DNA of 64,000 nt from Streptomyces sp. NBC_00335 (GCF_036127095.1 NZ_CP108006.1:2914001-2978000), one strand, 5' to 3'; shown: positions 40,749 through 50,159, counted from the stretch's first letter. Numbers and translations are program-made. Notes: generated by a model from the letters alone, not told the origin.

Positions 40749-41267
40749 ATGACTCTCAGCGCGCTCGATCTGGCCCTCGTCGAGGAGGCCACCAAGAAGT
40801 CCGGCCTCATCTGGGTCCGCGGCTCCGGGGCCGACCGCGGGCTGTGGCACGCCTGGGTGGACGGCGCGGCGCACGTGCTCGGCGACGGGCCCGGGGAGCA
40901 GCCGTTCCCGGGGCTCGCGGACGGGGCGGCGGCCGAGGTGACCGTGCGCAGCAAGGACAAGGGCGGCCGGCTCGTCGCGTGGACGGCGACCGTACGCGAG
41001 CTCGTGCCCGGCAGCGAGCCGTGGGAGGCCGCGGTGGCCGAGCTCAAGGGCAAGCGGCTCAACGCGCCCGACTCCGCCGAGATGACCGAGCGCTGGGCGC
41101 GGGAGTGCCGGCTGCTCCGCCTGGAGCCGGAGTCGGTCCGGGCCGACCTCCCCGAGGGTTCGCTGGCGGCGGCTCCGCTGGGCTCCCCGGCGACGACCCG
41201 GCAGCCCATCCCGGCGGGGCTGCCGAAGCTGCTGCTGAAGCGGAAGAAGAAGGCGGCCCGGCCCTAG
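40749..41267 (+). CDS. Hypothetical protein, split-barrel flavin/F420-binding-like
   Basis: 172 aa. SALDLALVEEATKKSGLIWV and LWHAWVDGAAHVLGDG resemble the start of pyridoxamine-5'-phosphate-oxidase-like split barrels, followed by AEVTVRSKDKGGRLVAWTAT and a helical WARECRLLRLEP. The C-terminal 40 residues are basic (KLLLKRKKKAARP). Function unknown. ATG 40749 is chosen because TACCCT lies 6 nt upstream, which implies a leaderless mRNA. Converges with the lipoprotein gene, only 11 bp apart. Confidence 0.75.
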   Translation: MTLSALDLALVEEATKKSGLIWVRGSGADRGLWHAWVDGAAHVLGDGPGEQPFPGLADGAAAEVTVRSKDKGGRLVAWTATVRELVPGSEPWEAAVAELKGKRLNAPDSAEMTERWARECRLLRLEPESVRADLPEGSLAAAPLGSPATTRQPIPAGLPKLLLKRKKKAARP

Positions 41268-41278
41268 GGACAGGCGCG

Positions 41279-42058
41279 CTAGCCCTGCGGGTTGGTGCCC
41301 TGGCCGGAGGCCTTGGGGGCGCCCTCCTGCTCCTTGGTCGTGGGCAGCTCGGAGCCGTAGTCCACGGTCTGGTCCGGCTCGGGCGCGGTCAGCTCGACCG
41401 GCTTGCCCCATTCCGCGAGGGTCACCCGGCCGGCGCCGCCCGCGCGTTCCATCAGGAGCGGGTAGGGGGTGCCCTCCAGGGAGACCGAGAGTTTGCCGCC
41501 CTTGCCCTTGTCCGCCGAGACCTGGACGGCCCGGGTGAGCCCGACCTTGGTGTAGTCCTCGCTCTTGGTGAGCTTCCCGTCGAGCCCGAGCAGCCCGTCG
41601 AGCATGACCTGCATGTCGGTGAACCCGCGGAACTGCTTGTACGAGGGGTCGCCCTCGGGCACCTTGACGAACTTGTCGCCGAGCTTGCCGGCCGCCTCGG
41701 ACTGCCCCCAGAACGCGGCGCCCGCCTTGAGGTAGAGCTGCTCCCCGACCCGCAGCAGCTGGAAGGTGGTGTCGTCCTGGGACTTCACCTCGCCGGAGCC
41801 GCCGTCCGCCCCGAGCCGCATGTCCAGGGTGAAGGATTTGCCGCCGCTGACGAGCGTGCCGGAGAGGTGGACCGACTGCGCCCCGGTGACGGCCGTCTTC
41901 GCCTTGTCCTCGATCTGGTCGGCGGACAGTTTGCCGACCCCGTTCGTCCCCTCGTCGGGATCCGCCCCGCACCCCGTTCCGACGACGGCCAGGCCCGCGC
42001 AGAGGGCACCGACGAAGGCGGCCCGGCGCAGCCGCGGGGCGGGGAAATAGGCGGTCAC
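41279..42058 (-). CDS. LppX/LprAFG-like lipoprotein
   Basis: 259 aa. Signal peptide with lipobox VVGTGC (lipidated Cys about residue 30). The mature part, with AVTGAQSVHLSGTLVSGGKS followed by TLDMRLGADGG and then VGEQLYLKAGAAFW, follows the LppX_LprAFG fold that holds acyl chains in mycobacterial lipid carriers. Acts on the outer face of the membrane. The GTG start is at 42058. Ligand unknown in streptomycetes. Confidence 0.85.
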   Translation of the reverse strand: MTAYFPAPRLRRAAFVGALCAGLAVVGTGCGADPDEGTNGVGKLSADQIEDKAKTAVTGAQSVHLSGTLVSGGKSFTLDMRLGADGGSGEVKSQDDTTFQLLRVGEQLYLKAGAAFWGQSEAAGKLGDKFVKVPEGDPSYKQFRGFTDMQVMLDGLLGLDGKLTKSEDYTKVGLTRAVQVSADKGKGGKLSVSLEGTPYPLLMERAGGAGRVTLAEWGKPVELTAPEPDQTVDYGSELPTTKEQEGAPKASGQGTNPQG

Positions 42059-42302
42059 GGGCAGGTGCCCCTCTCGTTGCGTCGGCGAGCAGCTGGCAGC
42101 GTACCCGCCCGTACGCGGGCCTCCGCGCGGCGCCCGTGCGCAGCCCGTGGGGACGCGCGTACGGAGGTCCCGGGGGCGCCGCGCCGGCGCCGGGGGATGC
42201 CCGGGCGGACGGCCCCACCAGGAGGTTGTGTGCGGTACGGGCTAACCTGGGGGCGGCAGTACCGGTGATCGACGGATGACGCAGCTCGTAGGAGGCGCTC
42301 GG

Positions 42303-43610
42303 ATGGCGGCAGGCGCCCCACGGATCTTCGTCTCTCATCTGTCGGGTGTGCCCGTCTTCGACCCCAACGGCGACCAGGTGGGCCGGGTGCGCGACCTCGT
42401 CGCGATGCTCCGCGTGGGCGGTCGGCCGCCCCGGCTGCTCGGTCTGGTGGTGGAGGTCGTCAGCCGGCGGCGGATCTTCCTGCCCATGACCCGGGTGACG
42501 GGCGTCGAGTCCGGCCAGGTGATCACCACCGGCGTGGTCAACATGCGGCGCTTCGAGCAGCGCCCCACCGAGCGGCTGATCCTCGGCGAACTGCTGGACC
42601 GGCGGGTGCGCCTGGTCGCGGACGACGAGGAGGTCACCGTCCTGGACGTGGCCATCCAGCAGCTGCCGGCCCGCCGTGACTGGGAGATCGACCGGATCTT
42701 CGTACGGAAGGGCAAGTCGGGCGCGCTGCGGCGGCGCGGCGAGACCCTGACCGTGGAGTGGTCGGCGGTGACGGGCTTCTCGCTGGAGGAGCACGGGCAG
42801 GGCGCCGAGAACCTGGTCGCCACCTTCGAGCAGATGCGCCCCGCGGACGTGGCGAACGTCCTGCACCACCTGACGCCCAAGCGGCGTGCCGAGGTGGCGA
42901 GCGCGCTGGACGACGACCGGCTCGCGGACGTCATGGAGGAGCTGCCCGAGGACGAGCAGGTGGAGATCCTCGGGAAGCTGAAGGAGGAGCGCGCGGCCGA
43001 CGTCCTGGAGGCGATGGACCCGGACGACGCGGCCGACCTGCTCTCGGAGCTGCCGGAGGACGACAAGGAACGGCTGCTGACGCTGATGCGGCCGGACGAC
43101 GCGGCCGACGTGCGGCGCCTGCTGTCGTACGAGGAGAACACCGCGGGCGGTCTGATGACCACGGAGCCGATCGTGCTGCGGCCCGACGCGACGGTCGCCG
43201 ACGCGCTGGCCCGCGTACGGCAGTCGGACCTGTCGCCGGCGCTGGCGGCGCAGGTGTACGTGTGCCGGCCGCCGGACGAGACGCCGACGGGCAAGTACCT
43301 GGGCACGGTGCACTTCCAGCGGCTGCTGCGCGATCCGCCGTTCACCCTGGTCAGCTCGATCGTGGACACCGGGCTGGCGCCGCTGCGGCCGGACGCCTCG
43401 CTGCCGGTGGTGACCAGCTACCTGGCCGCGTACAACATGGTCGCTGTCCCGGTCGTCGACGAGAGCGGCTCGCTGCTGGGCGCGGTCACCGTGGACGACG
43501 TACTGGACCACCTGCTGCCGGACGACTGGCGGGAGACGGACTTCCATTCGGAGGGCCCCGGGGGTCCCCAGGATTCCGAGCGTGCGGAAGGGGCCCTCCG
43601 TGGGGACTGA
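42303..43610 (+). CDS. MgtE N-terminal domain and CBS-pair protein without channel domain
   Basis: 435 aa. The N-terminal PRC-barrel-like section (about residues 1-150, RIFVSHLSGVPVFDPNGDQV) is followed by MgtE_N superhelical repeats (about 165-290) with VLHHLTPKRRAEVASAL, VMEELPEDEQVEIL, VLEAMDPDDAADLL and ENTAGGLMTTEPIVL. A CBS pair follows (about 280-425) with VPVVDESGSLLGAVTVDDVL. The MgtE transmembrane channel is absent: the protein ends after CBS2. ATG 42303 has AGGAGG upstream; an ATG at 42276 would add nine residues with no site. It may sense Mg2+ or nucleotides and act on another channel. Overlaps the DUF1003 gene. Confidence 0.9.
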   Translation: MAAGAPRIFVSHLSGVPVFDPNGDQVGRVRDLVAMLRVGGRPPRLLGLVVEVVSRRRIFLPMTRVTGVESGQVITTGVVNMRRFEQRPTERLILGELLDRRVRLVADDEEVTVLDVAIQQLPARRDWEIDRIFVRKGKSGALRRRGETLTVEWSAVTGFSLEEHGQGAENLVATFEQMRPADVANVLHHLTPKRRAEVASALDDDRLADVMEELPEDEQVEILGKLKEERAADVLEAMDPDDAADLLSELPEDDKERLLTLMRPDDAADVRRLLSYEENTAGGLMTTEPIVLRPDATVADALARVRQSDLSPALAAQVYVCRPPDETPTGKYLGTVHFQRLLRDPPFTLVSSIVDTGLAPLRPDASLPVVTSYLAAYNMVAVPVVDESGSLLGAVTVDDVLDHLLPDDWRETDFHSEGPGGPQDSERAEGALRGD

Positions 43611-44307
43611 GCGGGGGCGCGGCGAGCAGCCGCGCGAGCGGCGCAAGGAGCAGGCCCGGGAACGGCGCGAGCAGGCACGCGCCGCAGGGCGCGAGTACGG
43701 GCTGTCGGAGGCGGCCGCCGAGCGGGCGGAACGTTCCTCTTTCGAGCGCGGCGAGCGGGCGAAGGCGGGCCAGTCGGGCCAGTCGTCGGGGGCGAGCGCG
43801 CTGTCGCGCTCGCGGACCCGGCTCGACCTGCCGCGCCCGGCGCGCCGGCGGCTGCTGCCCGAGTACGACCCGGAGGCCTTCGGGCGGCTCTCGGAGCGGG
43901 TCGCGCGGTTCCTCGGCACGGGCCGGTTCATCGTATGGATGACGGTCGTCATCATCATCTGGGTGCTCTGGAACATCTTTGCGCCCGAGAGCGTGCGCTT
44001 CGACCAGTACCCCTTCATCTTCCTGACCCTGATGCTGTCGCTCCAGGCCTCCTACGCGGCCCCGCTGATCCTGCTGGCACAGAACCGCCAGGACGACAGG
44101 GACCGGGTCAACCTGGAGCAGGACCGCAAGCAGAACGAGCGCTCGCTGGCCGACACCGAGTACCTGACCCGGGAGATCGCGGCGCTGCGGATGGGTCTGG
44201 GAGAGGTCGCCACGCGCGACTGGATCCGGTCCGAGTTCCAGGATCTGATCAAGGAGATGGACGAGCGGCGGCTATTCCCCGCCGAGAGTGACGAAGGCGA
44301 CCGCTAG
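43600..44307 (+). CDS. DUF1003 membrane protein
   Basis: 235 aa. The first 100 residues are highly charged and disordered (RGEQPRERRKEQARERREQA). Two TM segments follow: FIVWMTVVIIIWVLWNIF and FIFLTLMLSLQASYAAPLIL, which match DUF1003, then a helical NRQDDRDRVNLEQDRKQNER segment. GTG 43600 is preferred because GGAAGGGG lies 6 nt upstream; it overlaps the MgtE-N gene end by 11 bp, so they are coupled. Pairing with an MgtE-N/CBS protein that lacks its own channel suggests the two may work together. Function otherwise unknown. Confidence 0.88.
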   Translation: MGTERGRGEQPRERRKEQARERREQARAAGREYGLSEAAAERAERSSFERGERAKAGQSGQSSGASALSRSRTRLDLPRPARRRLLPEYDPEAFGRLSERVARFLGTGRFIVWMTVVIIIWVLWNIFAPESVRFDQYPFIFLTLMLSLQASYAAPLILLAQNRQDDRDRVNLEQDRKQNERSLADTEYLTREIAALRMGLGEVATRDWIRSEFQDLIKEMDERRLFPAESDEGDR

Positions 44308-44337
44308 CGGGCTTCCCTGAGGCCCGCCACCGCGCCG

Positions 44338-44343
44338 TACCAT
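44338..44343 (+). promoter_or_regulatory. -10 box for leaderless mrp transcript
   Basis: TACCAT, 6 nt before ATG 44350; no ribosome-binding site. Confidence 0.45.
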
Positions 44344-44349
44344 CGGGGC

Positions 44350-45519
44350 ATGGCTACCGACACAAGCTCCGCCTCCGCCGCTGCCGTGCCCGAACAGGAC
44401 GCGATCCTGGACGCGCTGGCGACGGTGAACGACCCCGAGATCCACCGGCCCATCACCGAGCTGGGCATGGTCAAATCGGTGGAGATCGGCGACGGCGGCG
44501 AGGTCGCCGTCACCGTGTTCCTGACCGTGTCGGGCTGCCCCATGCGCGAGACCATCACCAACCTGGTCACCGAGGCCGTGCAGCGGGTCCCCGGCGTCAC
44601 CTCGGTCGCCGTCACGCTGGACGTGATGAGCGACGAGCAGCGCAAGGACCTCGCGGCGACCCTGCGCGGCGGCACCGCCGAGCGCGAGGTCCCCTTCGCC
44701 CAGCCCGGCTCGCTGACCCGCGTCTACGCGGTCGCCTCCGGCAAGGGCGGCGTCGGCAAGTCCTCGGTCACCGTGAACCTGGCGGCGGCGATGGCGGCCG
44801 ACGGCCTCAAGGTCGGCGTGGTCGACGCCGACATCTACGGCCACAGCGTGCCGCGCATGCTCGGGGTCGAGGGCCGCCCCACCCAGGTCGAGAACATGAT
44901 CATGCCGCCGTCCTCGCACGGCGTGAAGGTCATCTCCATCGGCATGTTCACCCCGGGCAACGCGCCCGTGGTGTGGCGCGGTCCGATGCTGCACCGGGCC
45001 CTCCAGCAGTTCCTGGCCGACGTGTACTGGGGCGACCTGGACGTCCTGCTGCTCGACCTGCCGCCGGGCACGGGCGACATCGCGATCTCCGTGGCCCAGC
45101 TCGTGCCGAACGCCGAGATCCTCGTCGTGACCACCCCGCAGCAGGCCGCGGCCGAGGTCGCGGAGCGGGCCGGCTCGATCGCCGTGCAGACCCACCAGAA
45201 GATCGTCGGCGTCGTCGAGAACATGTCCGGACTGCCCTGCCCGCACTGCGACGAGATGGTCGACGTGTTCGGCTCGGGCGGTGGCCAGAAGGTCGCCGAC
45301 GGCCTGACCAAGACGGTCGGCGCGGCGGTACCGGTGCTGGGCTCGATCCCGATCGACGTCCGCCTGCGCGAGGGCGGCGACGACGGCACCCCGGTCGTCC
45401 TGTCGGACCCCGACTCCCCCGCCGGCGCGGCCCTGCGCGCCATCGCGGGCAAGCTCGGCGGCCGCGCCCGCGGCCTGGCGGGCATGTCCCTGGGGATCAC
45501 CCCGCGCAACAAGTTCTGA
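44350..45519 (+). CDS. mrp: Mrp/NBP35-family Fe-S cluster carrier ATPase
   Basis: 389 aa. N-terminal MIP18-like domain (residues 15-100, TVNDPEIHRPITELGMV, with the Cys of VSGCPMRE). P-loop ATPase has the deviant Walker A GKGGVGKSS, LLLDLPPGTGDIAI, and the cluster-binding CPHC in MSGLPCPHCDEM. Transfers [4Fe-4S] clusters to apoproteins in the cytosol. Starts without a ribosome-binding site 6 nt after a TACCAT box, so the mRNA is likely leaderless. A very strong terminator follows. Confidence 0.94.
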   Translation: MATDTSSASAAAVPEQDAILDALATVNDPEIHRPITELGMVKSVEIGDGGEVAVTVFLTVSGCPMRETITNLVTEAVQRVPGVTSVAVTLDVMSDEQRKDLAATLRGGTAEREVPFAQPGSLTRVYAVASGKGGVGKSSVTVNLAAAMAADGLKVGVVDADIYGHSVPRMLGVEGRPTQVENMIMPPSSHGVKVISIGMFTPGNAPVVWRGPMLHRALQQFLADVYWGDLDVLLLDLPPGTGDIAISVAQLVPNAEILVVTTPQQAAAEVAERAGSIAVQTHQKIVGVVENMSGLPCPHCDEMVDVFGSGGGQKVADGLTKTVGAAVPVLGSIPIDVRLREGGDDGTPVVLSDPDSPAGAALRAIAGKLGGRARGLAGMSLGITPRNKF

Positions 45520-45534
45520 CACCCTGACACGCTG

Positions 45535-45582
45535 AAAAAGGGGGGCTCAGCGATGGAATTCCATCGCTGAGCCCCCCTTTTT
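45535..45582. terminator. Bidirectional terminator, 24-bp perfect palindrome arms
   Basis: AAAAAGGGGGGCTCAGCG... pairs with CGCTGAGCCCCCCTTTTT around GGAATTCC. A/T tracts on both sides make it intrinsic for both strands; mrp (+) and the hypothetical gene (-) converge here. Confidence 0.95.
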
Positions 45583-45604
45583 CTTGTTCCTGTTTTTCTT
45601 GTTC

Positions 45605-46318
45605 CTACTCGTACGCCGCCAGGTCGCCGATCACCGAGAAGCCGAGCCCGTACGCGCTCATCCCGCGCCCGTACGCACCCAAGTGCACCCCGCTGCCGGT
45701 CGATCCGGCCAGGACCCACCCGAACTCCGACTCGCGGTAGTGGAACGGCGTCGGCTCCCCGTCCACCGGCAGCGACAGCGTCGACCAGTCCGGCCCCGCG
45801 AGGTCGTCCGCGAGCTCCCACGCGGCCTCGGTCTGCTGGTCGAGCCAGTCGTTGCGCAGGCTGTGGTCCATCTGCCCCGGCCAGCTGTAGGCCAGCAGCC
45901 CCGAGCCGGCCAGCCAGGCCGCCGAGGAGACCGAGGTGGCCTCCAGGACGCCGGTGCCGTCGGCGGTGCGGCGCAGCGGGTTGCTGGCCACGGTGACGAC
46001 CACCGCGAAGCGCTCCTTCTCCCCGGTGGCGATCTCGCCGCGGGCGGAGGGCTCGTCACCGTGACCGGTCGAGCCGTGTTCCACGCTTCCGTCGGCGCCC
46101 GCGGCGACCTGCATCAGCCAGCGGGGGCCGCTGAAGGCCCCGTCCAGCCCGTACCAGGGGAAGTCGGCCCGCAGGTACCCCTCGGCCGCCCGGCGGGCGG
46201 CAGGGACGGGCGGGGCGCCCGCGTCCGGGGACTGCGGAGGGTCTGCTGCCAGTGCGGGGGCTGGCGTCTGTGCCTCGGCGGGCTGCGTGCCTACCCGGCT
46301 ACTGCTCGTCGTCTCCAT
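45605..46318 (-). CDS. Conserved hypothetical protein
   Basis: 237 aa. N-terminal 45 residues are Pro/Ala-rich; the rest is a globular domain with LRADFPWYGLDGAFSGPRWL, AVVVTVASNPLRRTADGTGV, WLDQQTEAAWELADDL and GEPTPFHYRESEFGWVLAGS. The last resembles proteins of unknown function found next to mrp in Actinobacteria. No motif I recognise. ATG 46318 has GAGAGG 8 nt upstream. Confidence 0.75.
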   Translation of the reverse strand: METTSSSRVGTQPAEAQTPAPALAADPPQSPDAGAPPVPAARRAAEGYLRADFPWYGLDGAFSGPRWLMQVAAGADGSVEHGSTGHGDEPSARGEIATGEKERFAVVVTVASNPLRRTADGTGVLEATSVSSAAWLAGSGLLAYSWPGQMDHSLRNDWLDQQTEAAWELADDLAGPDWSTLSLPVDGEPTPFHYRESEFGWVLAGSTGSGVHLGAYGRGMSAYGLGFSVIGDLAAYE

Positions 46319-46451
46319 CTGAGCGGCCTCTCGTTCCGTGGGATCCGGAACGGCCCACCCCCCTCGGGCGTCCTGGGTCCGGACTCAAGGAGGATAGCCA
46401 TCCGACCGCGGTTCGCCGGGCAAGCGGGCGTGCGCGTGGTCCCCGGTGGCG

Positions 46452-46901
46452 TCAGGTCGCGTCGGCGTCGTAGCGCGTGCGCTGGTCCTGCGCCGGGGTC
46501 GCGGGCTTCTTGACCATGTCCGGTCCGGCGCCCGGCGCGGCGGCGGGGAGGGCGCCGTCGGCGGCCGCGGCCGGCTCGGACTCCTTGCCGTTGACCGCGT
46601 CGGTGACGTCGTTGAGTTCCTTGCGGAGATCGAAGCTGCTCCGGATCTCCTTGAGGTCCTCGTTCTCGGTCAGCTGCTTGCGGATGAAGTTCTTCGGGTT
46701 CAGGTCCTCGAACTCGAAGTCCTTGAATTCCGGACCGAGCTCGGAGCGGATGTCCTGCTTCGCGCTGTCGGAGAAAGCGCGGATCTTCCGGATGACGCCC
46801 GTGACGTCCTGGATGACCTTGGGCAGCTTGTCCGGGCCGAAGATGAGAATGGCGAGCACCACGATCGTGACCAGCTCGAGTGCGCCTATGTCGTTGAACA
46901 C
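46452..46901 (-). CDS. tatB: Sec-independent protein translocase TatB
   Basis: 149 aa. N-terminal IGALELVTIVVLAILIFGPD is the hallmark membrane helix of TatB, followed by the amphipathic KLPKVIQDVTGVIRKIR and acidic FKDFEFEDLNPK. The C-terminus is Pro/Ala-rich. GTG 46901 is preferred: it opens VFNDIGALELV and has GAGGAG about 10 nt upstream, whereas the longer frame to 46970 adds non-conserved residues. Works with TatA/TatC to export folded proteins. Lies after htrA on the same strand, as in other Actinobacteria. Confidence 0.93.
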   Translation of the reverse strand: MFNDIGALELVTIVVLAILIFGPDKLPKVIQDVTGVIRKIRAFSDSAKQDIRSELGPEFKDFEFEDLNPKNFIRKQLTENEDLKEIRSSFDLRKELNDVTDAVNGKESEPAAAADGALPAAAPGAGPDMVKKPATPAQDQRTRYDADAT

Positions 46902-47019
46902 CTTGCCCCGCTCCTCGGCTCTCTTCACGTCAGGCCTGTCACACGGTACCCGGCCCGGTCCGCAGGCCAATACACCAGGACCGGCTGATTACCGGACCGC
47001 TTCGGCATTCACCCGCCCG

Positions 47020-48444
47020 TCATGATCCGTTCGCGGATCCGAGGACCACTTCCAGCGTGCGCTCCCGGCCCTCGCGCAGCACGGTGAGGGTGAGCCGGTC
47101 GCCCGGCCGGTGGGCGCGGACCTTGATCACCAGCTCGTCGCCGCCGTGCACCCGTACCCCGTCGACCTCGGTGATCACGTCGCCCGGCCTGATGCCCGCG
47201 CGGGCTCCGGGCCCGCCCGCGGTGACGGCGGGCTTGCCGTCCTCGCCCTTCTCCCCCACCCGGGCGCCGTCGCCGGAGTAGTCCATGTCCAGGGTGACGC
47301 CGATGACGGGGTGGGTGGCGCGGCCGGTGCGGATCAGCTCCTCGGCCACGCGCTTGCCCTGGTTCACCGGGATGGCGAAGCCTAGGCCGATGCTGCCGCG
47401 CTGCTGTCCGGAGCTGTCCTTGCCGTCGCCTCCCCGGATGGCGCTGTTGATGCCGATCACCTGGGCCTTGGCGTCGAGGAGCGGTCCGCCGGAGTTGCCG
47501 GGGTTGATGGGGGCGTCGGTCTGGAGGGCGTCGACGTAGCTGACGTCGCTGCCGTCGCCCTTGTCGCCGCCGGCGGTGATGGGACGGCCGGTGGCGCTGA
47601 TGATGCCCGCGGTGACGGTGTTGGACAGGTCGTAGGGGGCTCCGATGGCCACGACGGGGTCGCCGACCTCGACGTTCTCGGAGTTGCCGAGCGCCAGCGG
47701 CCGCAGGCCCCGTACCCCGTCGACCTTGACGACGGCCAGGTCGTATCCGGTGTCGCCGCCGACCAGTTCGGCGGGGACGCTCTCGCCGGTGCTGAAGGTG
47801 ACCGTTATGGTCCGGGCCCCGTTGACCACGTGGTTGTTGGTGAGGATGTGGCCCTGCCCGTCGAGGACGAAGCCGGTGCCGGTCGAGCTGCTCTGCGCGC
47901 CGTTGACGTGCAGGGTGACCACACCGGGGAGCGCGGTGGCGGCGATCCCGGCGACGCTGTCGGGAGCGCGGCCGCGGTCGGCGCGGGCCGCCTGCGGAAG
48001 TTCGAGGCGGGTGCCGGCCTGCCGCTCGGCGAGGACCCCCGCGTAGCCGCCGATGCCACCGGCCAGGAGGGCGATCCCGACGCCGAGGAGGATGCCCTGG
48101 CGCAGCCGAACCCGGCGGGATCCCGCCCGGCCGTGGTCCACCGCCTGGAGCGGCCGCGCACCCCACGGGTCGTACCGCGGCTCCGTGTCCGTGCCCGCGT
48201 CCGCGTCCGGCACCGCCCTCGGCGGCGGTACGGATCCCTCGTGCGCGGCGACCGGCTCCGCGGGGCGACTCCACCACTGGGGGACCGGGGCGGGGGCCGG
48301 ATCCCCGGCTGCGGGGGACTCGGCCCGCGGGGCCGGTACGGACACCTCGTCGGCGCCGACGGGATCCGCGGGGCGGCTCCACCAGCGGGGCAGGAGGGCG
48401 GGTACCGGATCCGCCGCCGGATCGGTCTGCTGACTGTCGGACAT
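47020..48444 (-). CDS. HtrA/DegP-like membrane serine protease with PDZ domain
   Basis: 474 aa. Cytosolic N-terminus contains a duplicated unit (PRWWSRPADPVGADEVSVP near residues 18-37 and PQWWSRPAEPVAAHEGSVP near 54-73). A TM (ILLGVGIALLAGGIGGYAGV, about 118-137) anchors the chymotrypsin-fold protease with His in LTNNHVVNG, Asp in YDLAVVKV and Ser in NPGNSGGPL. A PDZ domain follows (about 375-470, GIRPGDVITEVDGV). Outside-facing quality-control protease. It is downstream of the sigma/anti-sigma pair, likely a target of that sigma factor. Confidence 0.93.
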   Translation of the reverse strand: MSDSQQTDPAADPVPALLPRWWSRPADPVGADEVSVPAPRAESPAAGDPAPAPVPQWWSRPAEPVAAHEGSVPPPRAVPDADAGTDTEPRYDPWGARPLQAVDHGRAGSRRVRLRQGILLGVGIALLAGGIGGYAGVLAERQAGTRLELPQAARADRGRAPDSVAGIAATALPGVVTLHVNGAQSSSTGTGFVLDGQGHILTNNHVVNGARTITVTFSTGESVPAELVGGDTGYDLAVVKVDGVRGLRPLALGNSENVEVGDPVVAIGAPYDLSNTVTAGIISATGRPITAGGDKGDGSDVSYVDALQTDAPINPGNSGGPLLDAKAQVIGINSAIRGGDGKDSSGQQRGSIGLGFAIPVNQGKRVAEELIRTGRATHPVIGVTLDMDYSGDGARVGEKGEDGKPAVTAGGPGARAGIRPGDVITEVDGVRVHGGDELVIKVRAHRPGDRLTLTVLREGRERTLEVVLGSANGS

Positions 48445-48699
48445 GGGCGCTCCCCGCCTACCTGTCGGTCTCCGCCGGCCGCCCGGGGCGGGGCATCTGG
48501 CGGAGATTCAACCAGGTCGCCCCCGCCACCCGCCCCGGCGGGCCGGACGGGCGGGGACGGGGAACGGGTGAACGGCGCCCGGAGTACTCGGCTTCCGCCC
48601 GGTGCGGCGAGAGCGCCTGCCGGGCGTCGCGAGGCAGACGGGAGTGTGACGAGGTGCCGTGCCGGGCGTCGCGCCCCGGTGAACCTTCCGGCCGCAGCA

Positions 48700-49383
48700 C
48701 TAGCGGTACAGGGACACCGGGCGGGCGGAAGTGGTCGGGCGGGCGGGCGTCGGGGAGGCCGCGAGGGGGGTGACCGAGCGGAGCGTCGGGACGGTGCCCG
48801 GCTTCGGCAGCCGGTTCTCCCGGACCACCGCGTCGACCACCGGGACCACGGGACCCGTGCGCGCGGCCGGGGCCTCGCCGCGGGCATTGGGCTCGACCGC
48901 TTCCATCGGCAGCGAACCGCCCAGCGCGATCGCGGCGAGCGACACCGCTCCTGCGGCCACGAACGCGAAGCGGCGCCGCTGCCGGCCCACCTCGTGTATC
49001 CGGAAGCCCTGCTGCTGCGGCGCGGCCGCGGCCGCAGGCGGCGCGTAGCCGAAGGGCGCGAAGGGGTCGGCTCCCGCGGACGGCCCGAAGGGGCCGGAGG
49101 GGCCTGAGGGGCCCTCGGAGCCGCCTCCCGGCAGCCCCTGCAACCGCGCCAGCAGCCCGGCCGACAGCGGAGGCGGAGCGCTCTCCACGAACATGGTCTT
49201 CAGGCGCCGCTGCGCATCGGCCTCGGCCTTGCACTTGGGGCACGTCGCCAGGTGCGCCAGTACCCGCTCGCGCGCGTCGTGGTCCAACTCCCCGTCCACG
49301 AGGGCGGCGAGCCGGTCGCCCAGATGCCGTTCGGCGGAGGAGGCCTGTTCGGCGGGCGACGGGGACGGACTGATCCCGCTCAC
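48700..49383 (-). CDS. Anti-sigma factor with zinc-binding ZAS domain
   Basis: 227 aa. N-terminal ZAS-like domain with the HxxxCxxC motif HLATCPKC at about residues 44-51, preceded by [19 protein letters not shown]. One TM-like segment ([18 protein letters not shown], about 138-156) and an extracytoplasmic Pro/Ala/Thr-rich tail. GTG 49383 overlaps the sigma factor stop by 4 bp. It should bind and inhibit the sigma factor encoded just upstream until stress releases it. Homologue-like of mycobacterial RseA by position. Confidence 0.9.
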   Translation of the reverse strand: MSGISPSPSPAEQASSAERHLGDRLAALVDGELDHDARERVLAHLATCPKCKAEADAQRRLKTMFVESAPPPLSAGLLARLQGLPGGGSEGPSGPSGPFGPSAGADPFAPFGYAPPAAAAAPQQQGFRIHEVGRQRRRFAFVAAGAVSLAAIALGGSLPMEAVEPNARGEAPAARTGPVVPVVDAVVRENRLPKPGTVPTLRSVTPLAASPTPARPTTSARPVSLYR

Positions 49384-50159
49384 TCGGCTCCGCCCTCTCC
49401 CCCTGCGCCGGGCGCGCCCACGGCCACACCGGCCAGCGCGCGCTGCTCGGCACGGGCCTCGGGAGAACGGTGCTTGAGCGCCTTGCGCAGGTGCGAACGG
49501 CCCCGGTGGATACGGCTGCGCACGGTGCCGAGCTTCACGCCGAGCGTGGCGGCGATCTCCTCGTAGGACAGGCCTTCGATGTCGCAGAGCACCACGGCCG
49601 CGCGGAACTCGGGCGCGAGGGTGTCCAGCGCCTGCTGGACGTCCGCGTCGAAGTGGGTGTCGTGCAGCACCTGCTGCGGGGACGGCTCACGGCTCGGCAG
49701 CCGCTCGGCGGCGTCGTCGGCGAGGGCGTCGAAGCGGATGCGCTGCTTGCGGCGGACCATGTCGAGGAAGAGGTTCGTGGTGATCCGGTGCAGCCAGCCC
49801 TCGAAGGTGCCGGGCGTGTACGTGGACAGCGAGCGGAAGACGCGGACGAAGACTTCCTGCGTCAGGTCCTCGGCGTCGTGCTGGTTGCCCGTCAGCCTGT
49901 AGGCGAGACGGTAGACCCGCGCACTGTGCGTGCTGACGATCTCCTCCCACGAGGGAGGGGTCCACGCCTGGGAGCCCGCATCGGCGGCGAACGTCGCGGT
50001 GGTTGCGGTGTCTACGGTGCGGAAACGGTCAGCAATGTTGGTCACGGATTTCGGCTCACCGGCCGACCAGAAGAGGCGTCGGAGGACACCCCCACGATCC
50101 ACAGGCGCAGCCGCACCTCCCCTGTCGGCTCTGGTGGTGTCCAGCGGAATCCCTACCAT
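49380..50159 (-). CDS. sigE: ECF RNA polymerase sigma factor (SigE-like)
   Basis: 259 aa. Region 2 has [20 protein letters not shown] with [15 protein letters not shown] and [19 protein letters not shown]; region 4 has [20 protein letters not shown] and the [23 protein letters not shown], the usual ECF pattern. The first 80 residues are poorly conserved. ATG 50159 is used because GGGAGGGG lies upstream; longer in-frame starts are possible. With the zinc anti-sigma and HtrA it forms a conserved envelope-stress operon. A GGAACC-16-CGTT promoter-like element at 50253-50278 suggests autoregulation. Confidence 0.92.
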   Translation of the reverse strand: MVGIPLDTTRADRGGAAAPVDRGGVLRRLFWSAGEPKSVTNIADRFRTVDTATTATFAADAGSQAWTPPSWEEIVSTHSARVYRLAYRLTGNQHDAEDLTQEVFVRVFRSLSTYTPGTFEGWLHRITTNLFLDMVRRKQRIRFDALADDAAERLPSREPSPQQVLHDTHFDADVQQALDTLAPEFRAAVVLCDIEGLSYEEIAATLGVKLGTVRSRIHRGRSHLRKALKHRSPEARAEQRALAGVAVGAPGAGGEGGAE

